Source of the DNA: Myxococcus dinghuensis
GTDB lineage: Bacteria; Myxococcota; Myxococcia; Myxococcales; Myxococcaceae
Length of the DNA stretch: 64,000 bases
Assembly (NCBI RefSeq): GCF_024198235.1
Contig: NZ_JAKCFB010000003.1
Location: forward strand, 434,001 to 498,000
Direction: 5' to 3'
This document shows, in pieces, positions 52,074 through 61,378 of this stretch. How positions within the stretch are numbered: position 1 is the first letter of the stretch; each line of letters starts with the position of its first letter. Under the pieces are notes generated by a model. It made no database searches. It was not told the origin of the DNA and saw only the letters and a program-made list of their open reading frames with translations. The translations under genes and the position numbers were made by a program.

Positions 52074-53204
52074 ATGCAGGGGGAGCCCGCCAGCGCGCAC
52101 CGCCCGAAAGCCCGGGGACGGGGCTGGCCCCCGCTCGTGCTTTGCGTCCTGCTCGTGACCCCGCTGTGCGTCCGGGCCGAGCCCGGGGACGCCACCGTCG
52201 CCATGGAGGCCACCGGCGGCCGCGACTACCGCGCCTGGAGCCTGCTGGGGGACGTCGAATTGCGCGCCGACAGCACCTTCCTCACGCTCGGCTACCTGGG
52301 CACCCGCCCGGAGCCCGGCACGCCCCCCTCCCACGTCCTCACCGTGGGCGTCGACCAGTCGCTCGGGCTGCACGCCCTGCTGTCGGCCGCCCTCCAGGTG
52401 GGCCTGCCCAAGTCCACGCGCGTCGAGCTGTTCCGCGAACAGCCGCCGCGCCGGCCGGCCCCCGTGGACGCGACCACCGGCTACGCCAGCCAGGGCGCGC
52501 AGGTGACGGCCGCCTGGGACTCCGCGGGCCTGTCGGACGTGGAGTTCGGCGGCGACGCCAGCGTGGCCGTCACCCGCTACCCGCTGAGTCGCGAGCTGAC
52601 CACCACCACCGCCACGGGCGCCCCCGTCCGGTACACGCGCGAGGACGTGCTCTGGGCCGCGCGCCCCGCCGTGGGAGGTCGCCTCCTGCTCGGCACGCAC
52701 TGGGAGCTTGGCGCCCGAGGCGGCCTCACGCTGTACAGCGAGGATCCGCTCTCCGCCGGCCAGTTCACCTCGGAGGAGGAGGCCACGCTCTCCCGCCGCC
52801 TCGAGAACGCCGTGGAGGCCCGCCGCCTCCTGCGCCGCTTCCAGTCGCGCATCAACCGCGACCTGGGCGCCGCGCTCTCCCGCCGGCTGGCGGACGTCAA
52901 CGCCACGGCCGGCATCCCCACCGCCCCCGCCCGCTTCGACCTCCGCCCCAGCCTCACCTGGAAGCCTGGACCCGGCGTGCGGGGCCAGCTCGCCTACGCC
53001 TTCACGCGGTACGTGGCCGGCGAGGGCCACTCACACCTCGTCTCCACGCGCTGGACGGTGCGCCTGGGAGCGCCTCTGCGCGTGTGGGCCGCGGTGGCAC
53101 TCCAGCAGGACGTCCGGGAGGAGTCCTCCGGGGAGGACGCCGGGGACACCCCGCCCCGGAACCGCTCCGGGATGGTGACACTCGGAGGGGAATACACGTT
53201 CTGA
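52074..53204 (+). CDS. outer-membrane barrel-like protein (first of envelope operon)
   Basis: A 376-residue protein. ATG at 52074 precedes a signal peptide (RGWPPLVLCVLLVTPLCVRA) with cleavage near residue 35. The rest is built of alternating beta strands with aromatic ends and finishes with Phe (MVTLGGEYTF), the pattern of an outer-membrane barrel. A region near 240-290 is helical (LSRRLENAVEARRLLRRF). Upstream in-frame starts (to 51948) exist but would put the signal internal. No named family. Confidence 0.75.
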   Translation: MQGEPASAHRPKARGRGWPPLVLCVLLVTPLCVRAEPGDATVAMEATGGRDYRAWSLLGDVELRADSTFLTLGYLGTRPEPGTPPSHVLTVGVDQSLGLHALLSAALQVGLPKSTRVELFREQPPRRPAPVDATTGYASQGAQVTAAWDSAGLSDVEFGGDASVAVTRYPLSRELTTTTATGAPVRYTREDVLWAARPAVGGRLLLGTHWELGARGGLTLYSEDPLSAGQFTSEEEATLSRRLENAVEARRLLRRFQSRINRDLGAALSRRLADVNATAGIPTAPARFDLRPSLTWKPGPGVRGQLAYAFTRYVAGEGHSHLVSTRWTVRLGAPLRVWAAVALQQDVREESSGEDAGDTPPRNRSGMVTLGGEYTF

Positions 53205-53228
53205 GCGGTCCGGAGTAAAACGGGCCCC

Positions 53229-54518
53229 ATGCTCCGAACAGTCATCGCCACCACCGCCGTGCTCGGCCTGGCCACCGGCTGTGCGCCCGACACGAGCGCC
53301 CCGGTCAAGGTTCGCGCCCTGGTGCTCTCCAGCAACGGGGAGTACACACCCCAGGAGGTCGAGCTCAAGACCATCTCCGACATCGTCGGCCTCAGCGGAA
53401 ACGTGGCCGACCTGCATGGCGGGGCGCGCATCGTCCTCGACTTCAACGACCCGGACCTCCAGAACGCCACCACGCCGGAGTCCTTCGCCAACGCCCTGCT
53501 CAAGGAGTCCGGGCGGGACGTGACGGCCAACTACATCACCCAGGATGGGGTGCTGTGGCCGGCGGACTTCCACACCTGGAACATGGTGACGACGTACTAC
53601 AACCTCGAGCGCGCGTTCGACTACTTCCACGACGTCACCAACATCCCCACGGCGGACTTCAAGGAGCCCGTGCGGACGTACTACTTCCCGGAGTTCGTCC
53701 TCCCGGACGTGGACAAGGATCCGCTCAAGGACAACGCGCTGTACTTCTCCGCGAACGAGTCCTTCCTCATCCTCCCGTTCGACCAGCTCCAGCGCGCGCC
53801 GCTCTCCATCAACGCCGGCATCCTCGCCCACGAGTACTCGCACCGCGTCTTCAACCTGAAGACCTATGACGCCCAGCCGTTCCCGGTGGCGCTCAGCACC
53901 TGGGCCGCGGGGGGCTCCAGCCCGGGCGCCAACATCCTCAAGTCCTTCGACGAGGGCCTGGCGGACCTGCACGCCTACGGCAGCACCTGCCGCTCGGCGC
54001 ACGGCTGCGACACGCGGTTCCTCTCCACGTCCTTCCACGGCGGCAAGTTCGGCTCGGTCACCGACGACCGCGACCTGGCGCGCACCGACCGCTGCATGAC
54101 GCAGTCCCTGCGCGACAACCTCCGGAACATGAGCCTGGACCAGTTCAGCGGCTACGAGTACGTGGTCGGCACCCTGCTGGCGAGCGCGCTGTACCAGGCC
54201 GGCGAGGCCACCGGTCAGCGCGACGTGCTGCTGCGCTCCATCGTCGCCGCGTACGACGACGAGACGGTGGCCACGCCCGGCCTCCAGCAGCTCACCCGCC
54301 AGTACCTGACGGACCAGGGCAAGTTCACGCTCGCCGTCGCCGCCGGCGCCATCATCACCCACGTCACCGACCTGCGGCTGAAGGAAGCCGTGTGCAACGA
54401 GCTGATGGACCACCTCCAGATTCCCAGGGACCTGCTCGTCGGCACCAACAACCCCAACCTCTGCCCGGCCAGCGCCGCGGGCGGCACCACCTGCCCGCCC
54501 CTGGGCAACGAAGGATGA
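53229..54518 (+). CDS. lipoprotein with HEXXH metallopeptidase motif
   Basis: A 429-residue protein with lipobox LATGC (C18). The zinc motif HEYSH is at 201-205, and a downstream E242 lies in DEGLADLHAY, the pattern HEXXH plus ExxxD of gluzincin (thermolysin/fungalysin-like) peptidases. There are two Cys pairs later in the chain (CRSAHGC near 254-260). It would be a surface or periplasmic protease. It sits between two barrel genes and overlaps the next start (ATGA). Activity is inferred from motif only. Confidence 0.85.
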   Translation: MLRTVIATTAVLGLATGCAPDTSAPVKVRALVLSSNGEYTPQEVELKTISDIVGLSGNVADLHGGARIVLDFNDPDLQNATTPESFANALLKESGRDVTANYITQDGVLWPADFHTWNMVTTYYNLERAFDYFHDVTNIPTADFKEPVRTYYFPEFVLPDVDKDPLKDNALYFSANESFLILPFDQLQRAPLSINAGILAHEYSHRVFNLKTYDAQPFPVALSTWAAGGSSPGANILKSFDEGLADLHAYGSTCRSAHGCDTRFLSTSFHGGKFGSVTDDRDLARTDRCMTQSLRDNLRNMSLDQFSGYEYVVGTLLASALYQAGEATGQRDVLLRSIVAAYDDETVATPGLQQLTRQYLTDQGKFTLAVAAGAIITHVTDLRLKEAVCNELMDHLQIPRDLLVGTNNPNLCPASAAGGTTCPPLGNEG

Positions 54519-55288
54519 GGACCGCCCCCGTGAAGACCTGGCTCACCCGCTGCCTCGTTGGCGGCCTCCTCGCGGCCTCCCCCGCCCTGGCACAAGACGA
54601 CGCCCCCTACGAGTACCCGGACGACGAACCCGCCCGCGACGAGCAGCGGGAGGCGGACGACGACGCCTACGAGCGCCGCCGCCGTCAGGTCGACGAGACC
54701 GACGACTTCCGCCGCGTGTCCGAGGAGGAAGGCGAGGAAGGCGACTTCAAGTCCCTCGCCAACATGGACGACCCGAACTACGGCTTCGCCGTGGAGCTCA
54801 TCGGCGGCGCGCTCATGCTCGACAGCTCCGAGGGCAACTTCGCCAAGACGGTGGCCGGAATGGGCGTGCGCGCGACGTGGGAGTACGGCCGCACCTTCAA
54901 CCTCGAGCCGCTGCGCGAGAACCTCTGGGCCGACCTGCGCTGGACGTACGGCAGCTACAGCGACGGCACGGACTTCATCAACACCAGCACCGGCGTGCAC
55001 TACTTCACCATCGCGCCCGCGTACGAGCTGAAGCTGGGCAAGTCGCCCTTCGGCTTCTACGGCCAGCTGGGCGGCGGTCTCGGCTACCAGACGTCGTCGC
55101 TCATGATCGACGCCGACGAGACGAAGGTGAACGGCATGAAGCCCGTCTTCCAGTACGGCGTGGGCTTCCGTGGCAGGCCCCGCCTGACCAACAAGATGAG
55201 CCTGTCCTTCCGCGTGGAGTTCATGGGTTTCCGCCGCGGCTACCTGAACGACATGTTCCTGGGTGGCAGCCTCGGCGCCGCCTTCTGA
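54515..55288 (+). CDS. outer-membrane barrel-like protein (last of envelope operon)
   Basis: A 257-residue protein. The signal peptide WLTRCLVGGLLAASPALAQ is followed by a highly acidic segment (DDAPYEYPDDEPARDEQREADDDAYERR). An eight-strand-like barrel part comes next (FAVELIGGALML, FGFYGQLGGGLGYQ), ending LGGSLGAAF. ATG at 54515 overlaps the upstream stop; GTG at 54530, with a GAGG before it, is an alternative that gives a better signal. A strong terminator follows. Confidence 0.78.
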   Translation: MRTAPVKTWLTRCLVGGLLAASPALAQDDAPYEYPDDEPARDEQREADDDAYERRRRQVDETDDFRRVSEEEGEEGDFKSLANMDDPNYGFAVELIGGALMLDSSEGNFAKTVAGMGVRATWEYGRTFNLEPLRENLWADLRWTYGSYSDGTDFINTSTGVHYFTIAPAYELKLGKSPFGFYGQLGGGLGYQTSSLMIDADETKVNGMKPVFQYGVGFRGRPRLTNKMSLSFRVEFMGFRRGYLNDMFLGGSLGAAF

Positions 55289-55300
55289 AGTCCGCCGGAC

Positions 55301-55341
55301 ACTTCCACGGGCCCGGCCTCTGGCCGCCCGTGGAAGTTTTT
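55301..55341 (+). terminator. strong intrinsic terminator of the envelope operon
   Basis: A perfect 12-bp stem, ACTTCCACGGGC (55301-55312) and GCCCGTGGAAGT (55326-55337), with a 13-base loop is followed by TTTTT (55337-55341). It starts 12 bases after the barrel gene stop. The best classical terminator in the window. Confidence 0.88.
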
Positions 55342-55396
55342 CACCCTCCAGCCATCCGTGCCCTCCACCGCCCCTCGGTTTCCAAGGGGTTGGGGG

Positions 55397-55413
55397 TTGG
55401 CACATGCCCTGCT
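55397..55413 (+). promoter_or_regulatory. sigma-54-type promoter of the YHS gene
   Basis: TTGGCACATGCCCTGCT matches the sigma-54 consensus YTGGCACG-N4-TTGCW: GG at 55399-55400 and GC at 55411-55412, with exactly 10 bases between. The -24 part TTGGCAC is perfect and the -12 part CTGCT has one mismatch. Predicted start of transcription is about 55424, some 44 bases before the ATG. It would need a bacterial enhancer-binding protein; none is encoded nearby. Confidence 0.72.
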
Positions 55414-55467
55414 TATCCCCACCGTCGGGAGTGGGCGGTGGGGCCCCCACGGGCGGGGAGAGGGCGC

Positions 55468-55701
55468 ATGAAGGGCGTGCAGGGGCAGGGACAGGGCAAG
55501 CATTGGGATCCGGTCTGCGGCAAGCAGCTGGACACCCCCGAGTACCAACCATCCTCCGAGTACAAGAAGCGGCGGTACTTCTTCTGCTCGGAGCGCTGCC
55601 GCCACGCGTTCGAGCGACAGGCGGAGCGCTTCCGTCTCAACGAGCTGGCCCGGGTGGGCGCATTGATGACGCCGGGCCGGGTGCGCTGGGGCATCGCCTG
55701 A
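55468..55701 (+). CDS. small YHS-domain protein
   Basis: A 77-residue protein with the YHS (TRASH-like) metal-binding domain: HWDPVCGKQL (C17), then RYFFCSERCRHAFERQ (C40, C44). YHS domains bind metals and occur in transporters and sensors. ATG at 55468 is preceded by GGGGAGAGGG. It is preceded by a sigma-54-type promoter and converges with recJ. The basic tail (ALMTPGRVRWGIA) is not part of the domain. Partner unknown. Confidence 0.82.
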   Translation: MKGVQGQGQGKHWDPVCGKQLDTPEYQPSSEYKKRRYFFCSERCRHAFERQAERFRLNELARVGALMTPGRVRWGIA

Positions 55702-55746
55702 GGCGCGGCGTGGGCCCGCGACCCGCGGGCCCACGCGCCGCGCACG

Positions 55747-57459
55747 TCACGCGGCGATGCGGACGTCCTTGAGGCGCAGCGACAGCTTGCGCTGACCGCG
55801 GAAGGTGTCGAAGCCGGCCTGGAAGGCCAGGTCCACGGGCCCCGCCACCAACTGGGCGCGGTCCGCCATGCCGAAGCCGATGGCGTCCAGCTCCGGCGCG
55901 TCCGCCAGGGCCAGCTTGAGGTGCCCGCTGACGCCGCCGGCCTTCGCCGGGAGCACGCGCGGGCGGGCCATCTGGTGACGCAGCACCAGCACCGGCTCCG
56001 GGTTGCCCTGACCGAAGGGCCCCAGCCGCTGGAGCGCCTCCACCGCCGTCGCGTCCAGCTCGCGCGGACTCACCACCGCGTCCACGCGGCAGCGCGGGAT
56101 GAGGTCCTCGGGCGTGAGCCGCTGCAGGGCGATCCGCTCGAACGCGTCGCGCAGCTCGGGCAGCTTGTCCGCGTCCACCGTCAGGCCCGCGGCGTGCTTG
56201 TGGCCACCGAACTTGGTGAGCAGGTGCGAGCAGCCGCTGAGCGCGTCGTACAGGTGGAACGCCTCGATGCTGCGCGCCGAGCCCTTCCCCACCCCGTCCT
56301 TCACGCCCACCATGACGGTGGGCCGGTGGAAGCGCTCCACCACGCGCGAGGCGACGATGCCGATGACGCCCGGGTGCCAACCCTCGTCGAAGAGCACGAA
56401 GCCACGCGCGTCCTTGCGCGACTCGGCCTGGGCCAGCGCCTGCGTGAGGATGTGGCTCTCGATGCCCTGGCGCTCCGCGTTGGCCCGGTCCAACACGGAC
56501 GCCAGCGCGCGCGCCGACTCCAGCGTCTCCGAGCACAGCAACTGCAACCCCAGGGACGCGTCGTGCAGACGCCCGGCCGCGTTGATGCGGGGCCCCAGCC
56601 GGAAGCCCACCTGGCCCGCGGTGATGGGCGTGTCCGGGTCCATGCCCGCCGCCTCCTTCAGCGCGCGGACGCCGGGCCTGCGGGCCGCCGTCAGCTCCTG
56701 GAGGCCATGCGACACGAGGATGCGGTTGGCGCCCGTCAGCGGCACCACGTCCGCCACCGTGGCCAGCGCCACCAGGTCCATCATCGTGCGCAGGTTGGGC
56801 TCCTTGCGCGTGGCGAAGAAGCCGTCGTCCCGCAGCCGCTTGCGCAGGCCCATGCAGAGGTTGAACGCCACGCCCGCGGCGCAGAGCGCCTTGGTGGGGT
56901 ACTCGCAGCCGGGCTGGTGCGGGTTGAGCACCGCGACCGCCGGCGGCAGCGTGGGCGGCACCGTGTGGTGGTCCACCACCACCACGTCCAGCCCCAGCTC
57001 CTTCGCACGGGTGATCTCCGCCACGGAGGTGATGCCGCAGTCCAACGTCACCAGCACGCGCGTGCCGTCCGCGGCGATGCGCTCCACCGCGCCCATGTTG
57101 AGGCCGTAGCCCTCGTCCAGGCGGTGGGGGATGTACGTGGCCGGCGGAACGCCCAGCTCACGCAGGAACAGGTACAGCAGCGACGTGGAGCACACCCCGT
57201 CCACGTCGTAGTCGCCGTAGAGCGTCACCTTCTCCCGCGCGTGCAGCGCGCGGACCAGCCGCTCCACGCCCGCCGCCATCCCCTTCATCCGGAACGGGTC
57301 CGGCAGGTCCGCCAGCCGGTCCGACAGGAACGCCGACGCGGACTCCGGCGTGCGGTAACCTCGGTGCAACAGCACCCTCGCTGCGAGCGGATGGAGCGAC
57401 AGCTCCCCGGCCAGCGACCCCACCTCCTCCTCGACCACGTCTGGAAGCAACCACCGCAC
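55747..57459 (-). CDS. recJ: single-strand-specific exonuclease RecJ
   Basis: A 570-residue DHH-family nuclease. Motifs are YGDYDVDGVCS (near 80-90), VVVVDHHTV (DHH), GPRINAAGRLHDAS and the DHHA1 motif FGGHKHAAGLTVD. It degrades 5'-ended single-stranded DNA in recombination and mismatch repair. GTG at 57459 is chosen because GGGGAG lies 6 bases upstream and the protein then begins RWLLPDVVEEEV; a longer frame to 57774 is low-complexity. Normal length. Confidence 0.95.
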   Translation of the reverse strand: MRWLLPDVVEEEVGSLAGELSLHPLAARVLLHRGYRTPESASAFLSDRLADLPDPFRMKGMAAGVERLVRALHAREKVTLYGDYDVDGVCSTSLLYLFLRELGVPPATYIPHRLDEGYGLNMGAVERIAADGTRVLVTLDCGITSVAEITRAKELGLDVVVVDHHTVPPTLPPAVAVLNPHQPGCEYPTKALCAAGVAFNLCMGLRKRLRDDGFFATRKEPNLRTMMDLVALATVADVVPLTGANRILVSHGLQELTAARRPGVRALKEAAGMDPDTPITAGQVGFRLGPRINAAGRLHDASLGLQLLCSETLESARALASVLDRANAERQGIESHILTQALAQAESRKDARGFVLFDEGWHPGVIGIVASRVVERFHRPTVMVGVKDGVGKGSARSIEAFHLYDALSGCSHLLTKFGGHKHAAGLTVDADKLPELRDAFERIALQRLTPEDLIPRCRVDAVVSPRELDATAVEALQRLGPFGQGNPEPVLVLRHQMARPRVLPAKAGGVSGHLKLALADAPELDAIGFGMADRAQLVAGPVDLAFQAGFDTFRGQRKLSLRLKDVRIAA

Positions 57460-57685
57460 TTGCAGCTCCCCTCCTCGGCCTACCGACGACACCCGGCGGC
57501 CGGGACGAAATCTTGACACGCGGACAGTACCCCAGACGTCTGACGAGGAAAGTCCAACCTGGGGCACGACATTTCCCTTCCTGCACACGCGTTCAGCCGT
57601 GCGCTCGACTCCCCGTCTGCCTCTGGGGAGCGCGCCATGCGCGCGATGCCCAGCTTGTCTGCACAGAACCTGACAGGGAGGAAAC

Positions 57686-58285
57686 ATGACTGCGAACGGA
57701 CGCTGGGTCGCCGTGGCGGCCCTCGCGCTGGTGGCCACGGATTCGGCCTCGGCGCAGGAACGCAAGGACGCCAAGCGGGGGGACGTGAACGTCTTCCTGC
57801 GCGGCGGACTCGGTGACTACACGGGCAACCTGGGGGATTTCACCGACACCGGCCCCTCGTGGGGACTCACACTCAACGTGCAGCCCACGACATTCCTGGG
57901 CATCGAGCTCGGCTACGAGGGCTCGCGCAACGGCATCGCCGACGACCGCCTGCTGGGGGACGGCCCGGCGCTCGTGCGCCAGGGCGGCAGCGCCCTGGTG
58001 AAGCTCTCCCCGCCCCTGCTGACGGCCGTGCGGCCCTTCGTCGGGGCGGGCCTGGGCATCTCCTACGTGGACGTCCGGGGCGCGGGCGAGGGCCTGTGGG
58101 CCTCCGACACCATGCAGGAGCTGCCCCTGGCGGCCGGCCTGGAGTTCAACAGCGGGGCGCTCACCGCGGGCGTGCGCGCCACCTGGCGCCTGCTGCTCAA
58201 CGACGGCTTCGCCGACGGCGCCCTCGACGAGGACACCGACGGCGGCCTGCTCGACGCCTCGCTGACGCTGGGCGCGCGCTTCTAG
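57686..58285 (+). CDS. small outer-membrane barrel-like protein
   Basis: A 199-residue protein. The signal peptide WVAVAALALVATDSASAQ (cleavage after SAQ near 23-24) is followed by alternating strands (VNVFLRGGLGDYTGN, FLGIELGYEGSRN, RPFVGAGLGISYVDV), ending LTLGARF, as in OmpW/OmpA-like small barrels. ATG at 57686 has GGAGG 5 bases upstream. No partner in the same operon. Divergent from recJ. Confidence 0.82.
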   Translation: MTANGRWVAVAALALVATDSASAQERKDAKRGDVNVFLRGGLGDYTGNLGDFTDTGPSWGLTLNVQPTTFLGIELGYEGSRNGIADDRLLGDGPALVRQGGSALVKLSPPLLTAVRPFVGAGLGISYVDVRGAGEGLWASDTMQELPLAAGLEFNSGALTAGVRATWRLLLNDGFADGALDEDTDGGLLDASLTLGARF

Positions 58286-58303
58286 CGGCGCCCCGAAAAA
58301 CAC

Positions 58304-58346
58304 CGAGGGCCCTGCCCCCCGTGCATCCGGGAGTCCAGGGCCCTCG
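58304..58346. terminator. bidirectional hairpin between barrel gene and secF
   Basis: A perfect 11-bp inverted repeat, CGAGGGCCCTG (58304-58314) and CAGGGCCCTCG (58336-58346), with a 21-base loop, lies between the plus-strand barrel gene and the minus-strand secF gene. Confidence 0.65.
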
Positions 58347-58408
58347 AGTGGGTCCGCCGCGAGCGTCCGGCACGGTGACGTGCCGGGCGGACGCGGTGGA
58401 CAGGCGGC

Positions 58409-59581
58409 TCACGCCGTCTTCGGCTCGTGCTTGATGTCACCGCCGCGGTGACGGGCATCCTTGGCCGCGGCGCGCTCATCCAGCCAGATGGTGAGCGGGC
58501 TGGCGATGTACACCGACGAGTACGTGCCCACGACGATGCCCACGAGCATCGCCATGGCGAAGTCGAAGATCTCGCCCACGCCGAACACCAGCAGACCGAT
58601 GAGCGACAGCGCCGTGGTGCCGGAGGTGAGGATGGTGCGGCCCAGGGTGTCGTTGATGGCGATGTTGATGACCTCCGCCAGCGGCTTGCCCTTGTACTTG
58701 GCCATGTCCTCGCGGATGCGGTCGTAGATGACGATGGTGTCGTTCACCGAGTAGCCGACGATGGTCAGCAGCGCGGCGATGGCCGTCAGGCCGAACTCGC
58801 GCCGGCTCACCAGGTAGTAGCCGGCGACCATGATGACGTCGTGGAGCATGGCCAGCAGCGCGCCCGGGCCGAACTTGAAGTCGAACCGGAACGCCACGTA
58901 GATGAGGATGGCCACCATCGCGTAGAGCAGCGCCATGACGCCGCGGTTGCGCAGCTGCTTGCCCACCTGCGGACCCACGTAGTCCACGCGGCGCTGCTCG
59001 AAGTCCGGCTTCTCCAGGCCTGCGCTCAGCGCGGAGTAGACCTTGTCCGCCATGCCGCTGGCGACGACCTGGTAGTCGACGCCGGCGCCACCCTGGTTCT
59101 CGCCCAGGACGCGGACCTCCTGCACACCCGTGCCGGAGTCCTCCACGGCCTTCTTGATGGTCTGCACGTCCAGCGGGGTGGCCGAGCGGAAGTTCACGAT
59201 GCCGTTGGCCAGGTCCGCGTACACGTTGCGCACGTTGCCCAGGCCCTGGATGGCCGCCTTCGCCTTCTCCGCGTTCGCCTCGTTCAGCTGCGTGACGCCG
59301 CCCAGGCGCAGCAGGAACGAGTTGTCCGCCTCGCTGCCGATGTTCTGCACGCTCACGTCGTGCAGGCCACCCTTCTCCGCGCGCTCACGCACCTCCGCCG
59401 CGCTCACCGGGTGGTCGAACTTCAGCTCCACCACCGTGCCGCCGGCGAAGTCGACGCCGAAGTTGAACCCCACCGTGGCGATGCCCACGATGATGGCCAG
59501 GTTGACCAGCGTGGAGATGAACACGGCGGGCTTGCGCTTGCCGATGAAGTCGATGTTCGTCTTGTTCTTGAGGATCTGCAT
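58409..59581 (-). CDS. secF: SecF, Sec translocase accessory subunit
   Basis: A 390-residue SecF with the N-terminal helix (VFISTLVNLAIIVGIATVGFN), FGVDFAGGTVVELKFD, a large periplasmic loop and five further helices. Family motifs IYVAFRFDFKFGPGALLAMLHDV and VGYSVNDTIVIYDRIRE are present. With SecD it uses the proton gradient to help proteins leave SecYEG. It follows secD by 24 bases. The periplasmic loop is longer than in E. coli SecF, as often in myxobacteria and relatives. Confidence 0.96.
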   Translation of the reverse strand: MQILKNKTNIDFIGKRKPAVFISTLVNLAIIVGIATVGFNFGVDFAGGTVVELKFDHPVSAAEVRERAEKGGLHDVSVQNIGSEADNSFLLRLGGVTQLNEANAEKAKAAIQGLGNVRNVYADLANGIVNFRSATPLDVQTIKKAVEDSGTGVQEVRVLGENQGGAGVDYQVVASGMADKVYSALSAGLEKPDFEQRRVDYVGPQVGKQLRNRGVMALLYAMVAILIYVAFRFDFKFGPGALLAMLHDVIMVAGYYLVSRREFGLTAIAALLTIVGYSVNDTIVIYDRIREDMAKYKGKPLAEVINIAINDTLGRTILTSGTTALSLIGLLVFGVGEIFDFAMAMLVGIVVGTYSSVYIASPLTIWLDERAAAKDARHRGGDIKHEPKTA

Positions 59582-59605
59582 GGCAGTTTCCCGTGCTCCC
59601 GCCGG

Positions 59606-61378
59606 TCAGACCGACACCGACTGCGCGTTCTTACCGTGGACGAAGTAGGTCATGATGACGCGCGTCACGACGATGGACGTGAACAGCGACGCCAACAGTC
59701 CGACGATGAGCGTCGTGGCGAAGCCTCGCACCGGCCCGGTTCCCGTGAAGAACAGGATGAAGCCGGCGATGAGCGCCGTCACGTGCGCGTCGAAGATGGT
59801 CCAGAAGGCGCGATCATACCCCTGGTCCACCGCCGCCTTGGCGCTCTTGCCGTGGCTGAGCTCCTCGCGGATGCGCTCGTTGATGAGCACGTTGGCATCC
59901 ACCGCGATGCCCAGCGTCAGCACGAAGCCGGCGATGCCCGGCAGGGTCAGCGTCGCGTTGAAGAACGCCAGACCCGCGAGGATGAGCAGGCCGTTGAGGA
60001 TGAGGGCGATGTCCGCGATGAGGCCCGCCTTGCGGTAGTAGAGGGCCATGAAGGCCACCACCAGGCCCAGGCCCATCAGCGCCGCCAGGCTGCCCTTCTT
60101 GATGAGCTCGTCACCCAGGCTCGCGCCCACCTGACGAATCTCGCCCACCGTCACCGGCGCGGGCAGCGCGCCCGCCTTGAGCACCAGCGCCAGCGTCTGC
60201 GCCTCGCCCAGCCACTCGTTGAAGCTGCGAGCGCCCATGCGGCCCATGGTGATGCGGGCCCGGCCGCCAGCGATCTTCTCGTTGATGTTCGGCGCGGTGT
60301 GGACGTTGTCGTCCAGCACGATGGCCATGCGCTTGCCCACGCCCGCCTCGGTCAGCTTCTCGAACTCACGCGCGCCCGCGGCGTCGAACGCGATGTTCAC
60401 CTCGGGCTCGTTCATCTGGCTCACGGACGCGTCCGCGCCCGCCAGGCTCTCGCCGGTCAACGGGACGTTCTTGTCCAGGAGGAACGTGCGGTAGGAGGTG
60501 CACTCGTTCTTCTTCATCGGGTTGGCGATGCACTCGGTGAGGACGACGCGGTTCTCCGGCACCTTGCCCTTGGTGTAGTCCAGCAGCGCCTCGCGCGTGG
60601 GCGCCTGCAACTGCGGGAAGCCACCCTCGTCGGCCAGGGTGATGTTGCTGCCGGCCGGCGGCGGGTTGCTCTGGAACATCTGCGCGAAGAACTGGGGGTT
60701 GGAGTCATCCACCATCCGGAACTCGAGCTGCGCGGTGGTGCCCACCAGCTCCTTCGCCTGCTCCGGGTTGCTGCGGCCCGGCAGGGAGATCTGGATGGAG
60801 TCCGTGCCCAGCTTGCGCACGTCGACTTCCGCCACGCCCCACTTGTCGATGCGGCGGCGGATGACGAGCATCGCCTGGTCCACGGCCTCCTCGCGGAAGC
60901 GGTTGGTCTGCGACTCGTCCGGTGCAAGCACCAGCGTCGCGCCGTCGCGGCGGACCTGCTTGAAGTCCCCGTAGGTGGCCAGGACGTCCTTCTCGATGGC
61001 GTCCATGGTCGCCGGGTCCTTCGCGGTCAGGGTGAGCTGGAGCTTCTCCGGATCCGTATCCGCCGTGACCTCGCCGAGCTTCTTGTCGGCGATGTACGTG
61101 GCGATCTGCTGGCCCCGGCGCTCGGTCCGCTTCTGGAGCGCCGTCTTCGTGTCCACGCGCATCACCATGTGGATGCCGCCCTGGAGGTCCAGGCCCAGGT
61201 TGAGCCTGTACTTCGCGGGGGGCGCCCACGCCGGCAGCCGCTCCTGCAGCAGCGCCAGGTTGTTGCGCTGGTCACGATCCATGACCACCAGCGAGTAATA
61301 CGTCGGGATGAGGAACCAGAAGGTCCCCAGCGTCACCGCGACAATCATTCCGAACTTCCACCACCAGCCGCGGTCCAT
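59606..61378 (-). CDS. secD: SecD, Sec translocase accessory subunit
   Basis: A 590-residue SecD. The N-terminal helix is followed by LNLGLDLQGGIHMVMRVD, the large periplasmic P1 region (with ISLPGRSNPEQAKELVG and the P1-head region ANPMKKNECTSY), and the C-terminal RND helices with TLTLPGIAGFVLTLGIAVDANVLINERIREE. Acts with SecF and YajC. ATG at 61378 overlaps the yajC stop by one base. Confidence 0.96.
   Translation of the reverse strand: MDRGWWWKFGMIVAVTLGTFWFLIPTYYSLVVMDRDQRNNLALLQERLPAWAPPAKYRLNLGLDLQGGIHMVMRVDTKTALQKRTERRGQQIATYIADKKLGEVTADTDPEKLQLTLTAKDPATMDAIEKDVLATYGDFKQVRRDGATLVLAPDESQTNRFREEAVDQAMLVIRRRIDKWGVAEVDVRKLGTDSIQISLPGRSNPEQAKELVGTTAQLEFRMVDDSNPQFFAQMFQSNPPPAGSNITLADEGGFPQLQAPTREALLDYTKGKVPENRVVLTECIANPMKKNECTSYRTFLLDKNVPLTGESLAGADASVSQMNEPEVNIAFDAAGAREFEKLTEAGVGKRMAIVLDDNVHTAPNINEKIAGGRARITMGRMGARSFNEWLGEAQTLALVLKAGALPAPVTVGEIRQVGASLGDELIKKGSLAALMGLGLVVAFMALYYRKAGLIADIALILNGLLILAGLAFFNATLTLPGIAGFVLTLGIAVDANVLINERIREELSHGKSAKAAVDQGYDRAFWTIFDAHVTALIAGFILFFTGTGPVRGFATTLIVGLLASLFTSIVVTRVIMTYFVHGKNAQSVSV

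Noticed and set aside
57513-57518. TTGACA in the recJ/barrel-gene divergent region as a promoter
   Set aside because: No acceptable -10 hexamer at 16-18 bases downstream on the plus strand.
57533-57542. Perfect palindrome CAGACGTCTG upstream of recJ
   Set aside because: Ten bases is short enough to occur by chance in this window, and it fits no known SOS-box pattern. Recorded only.
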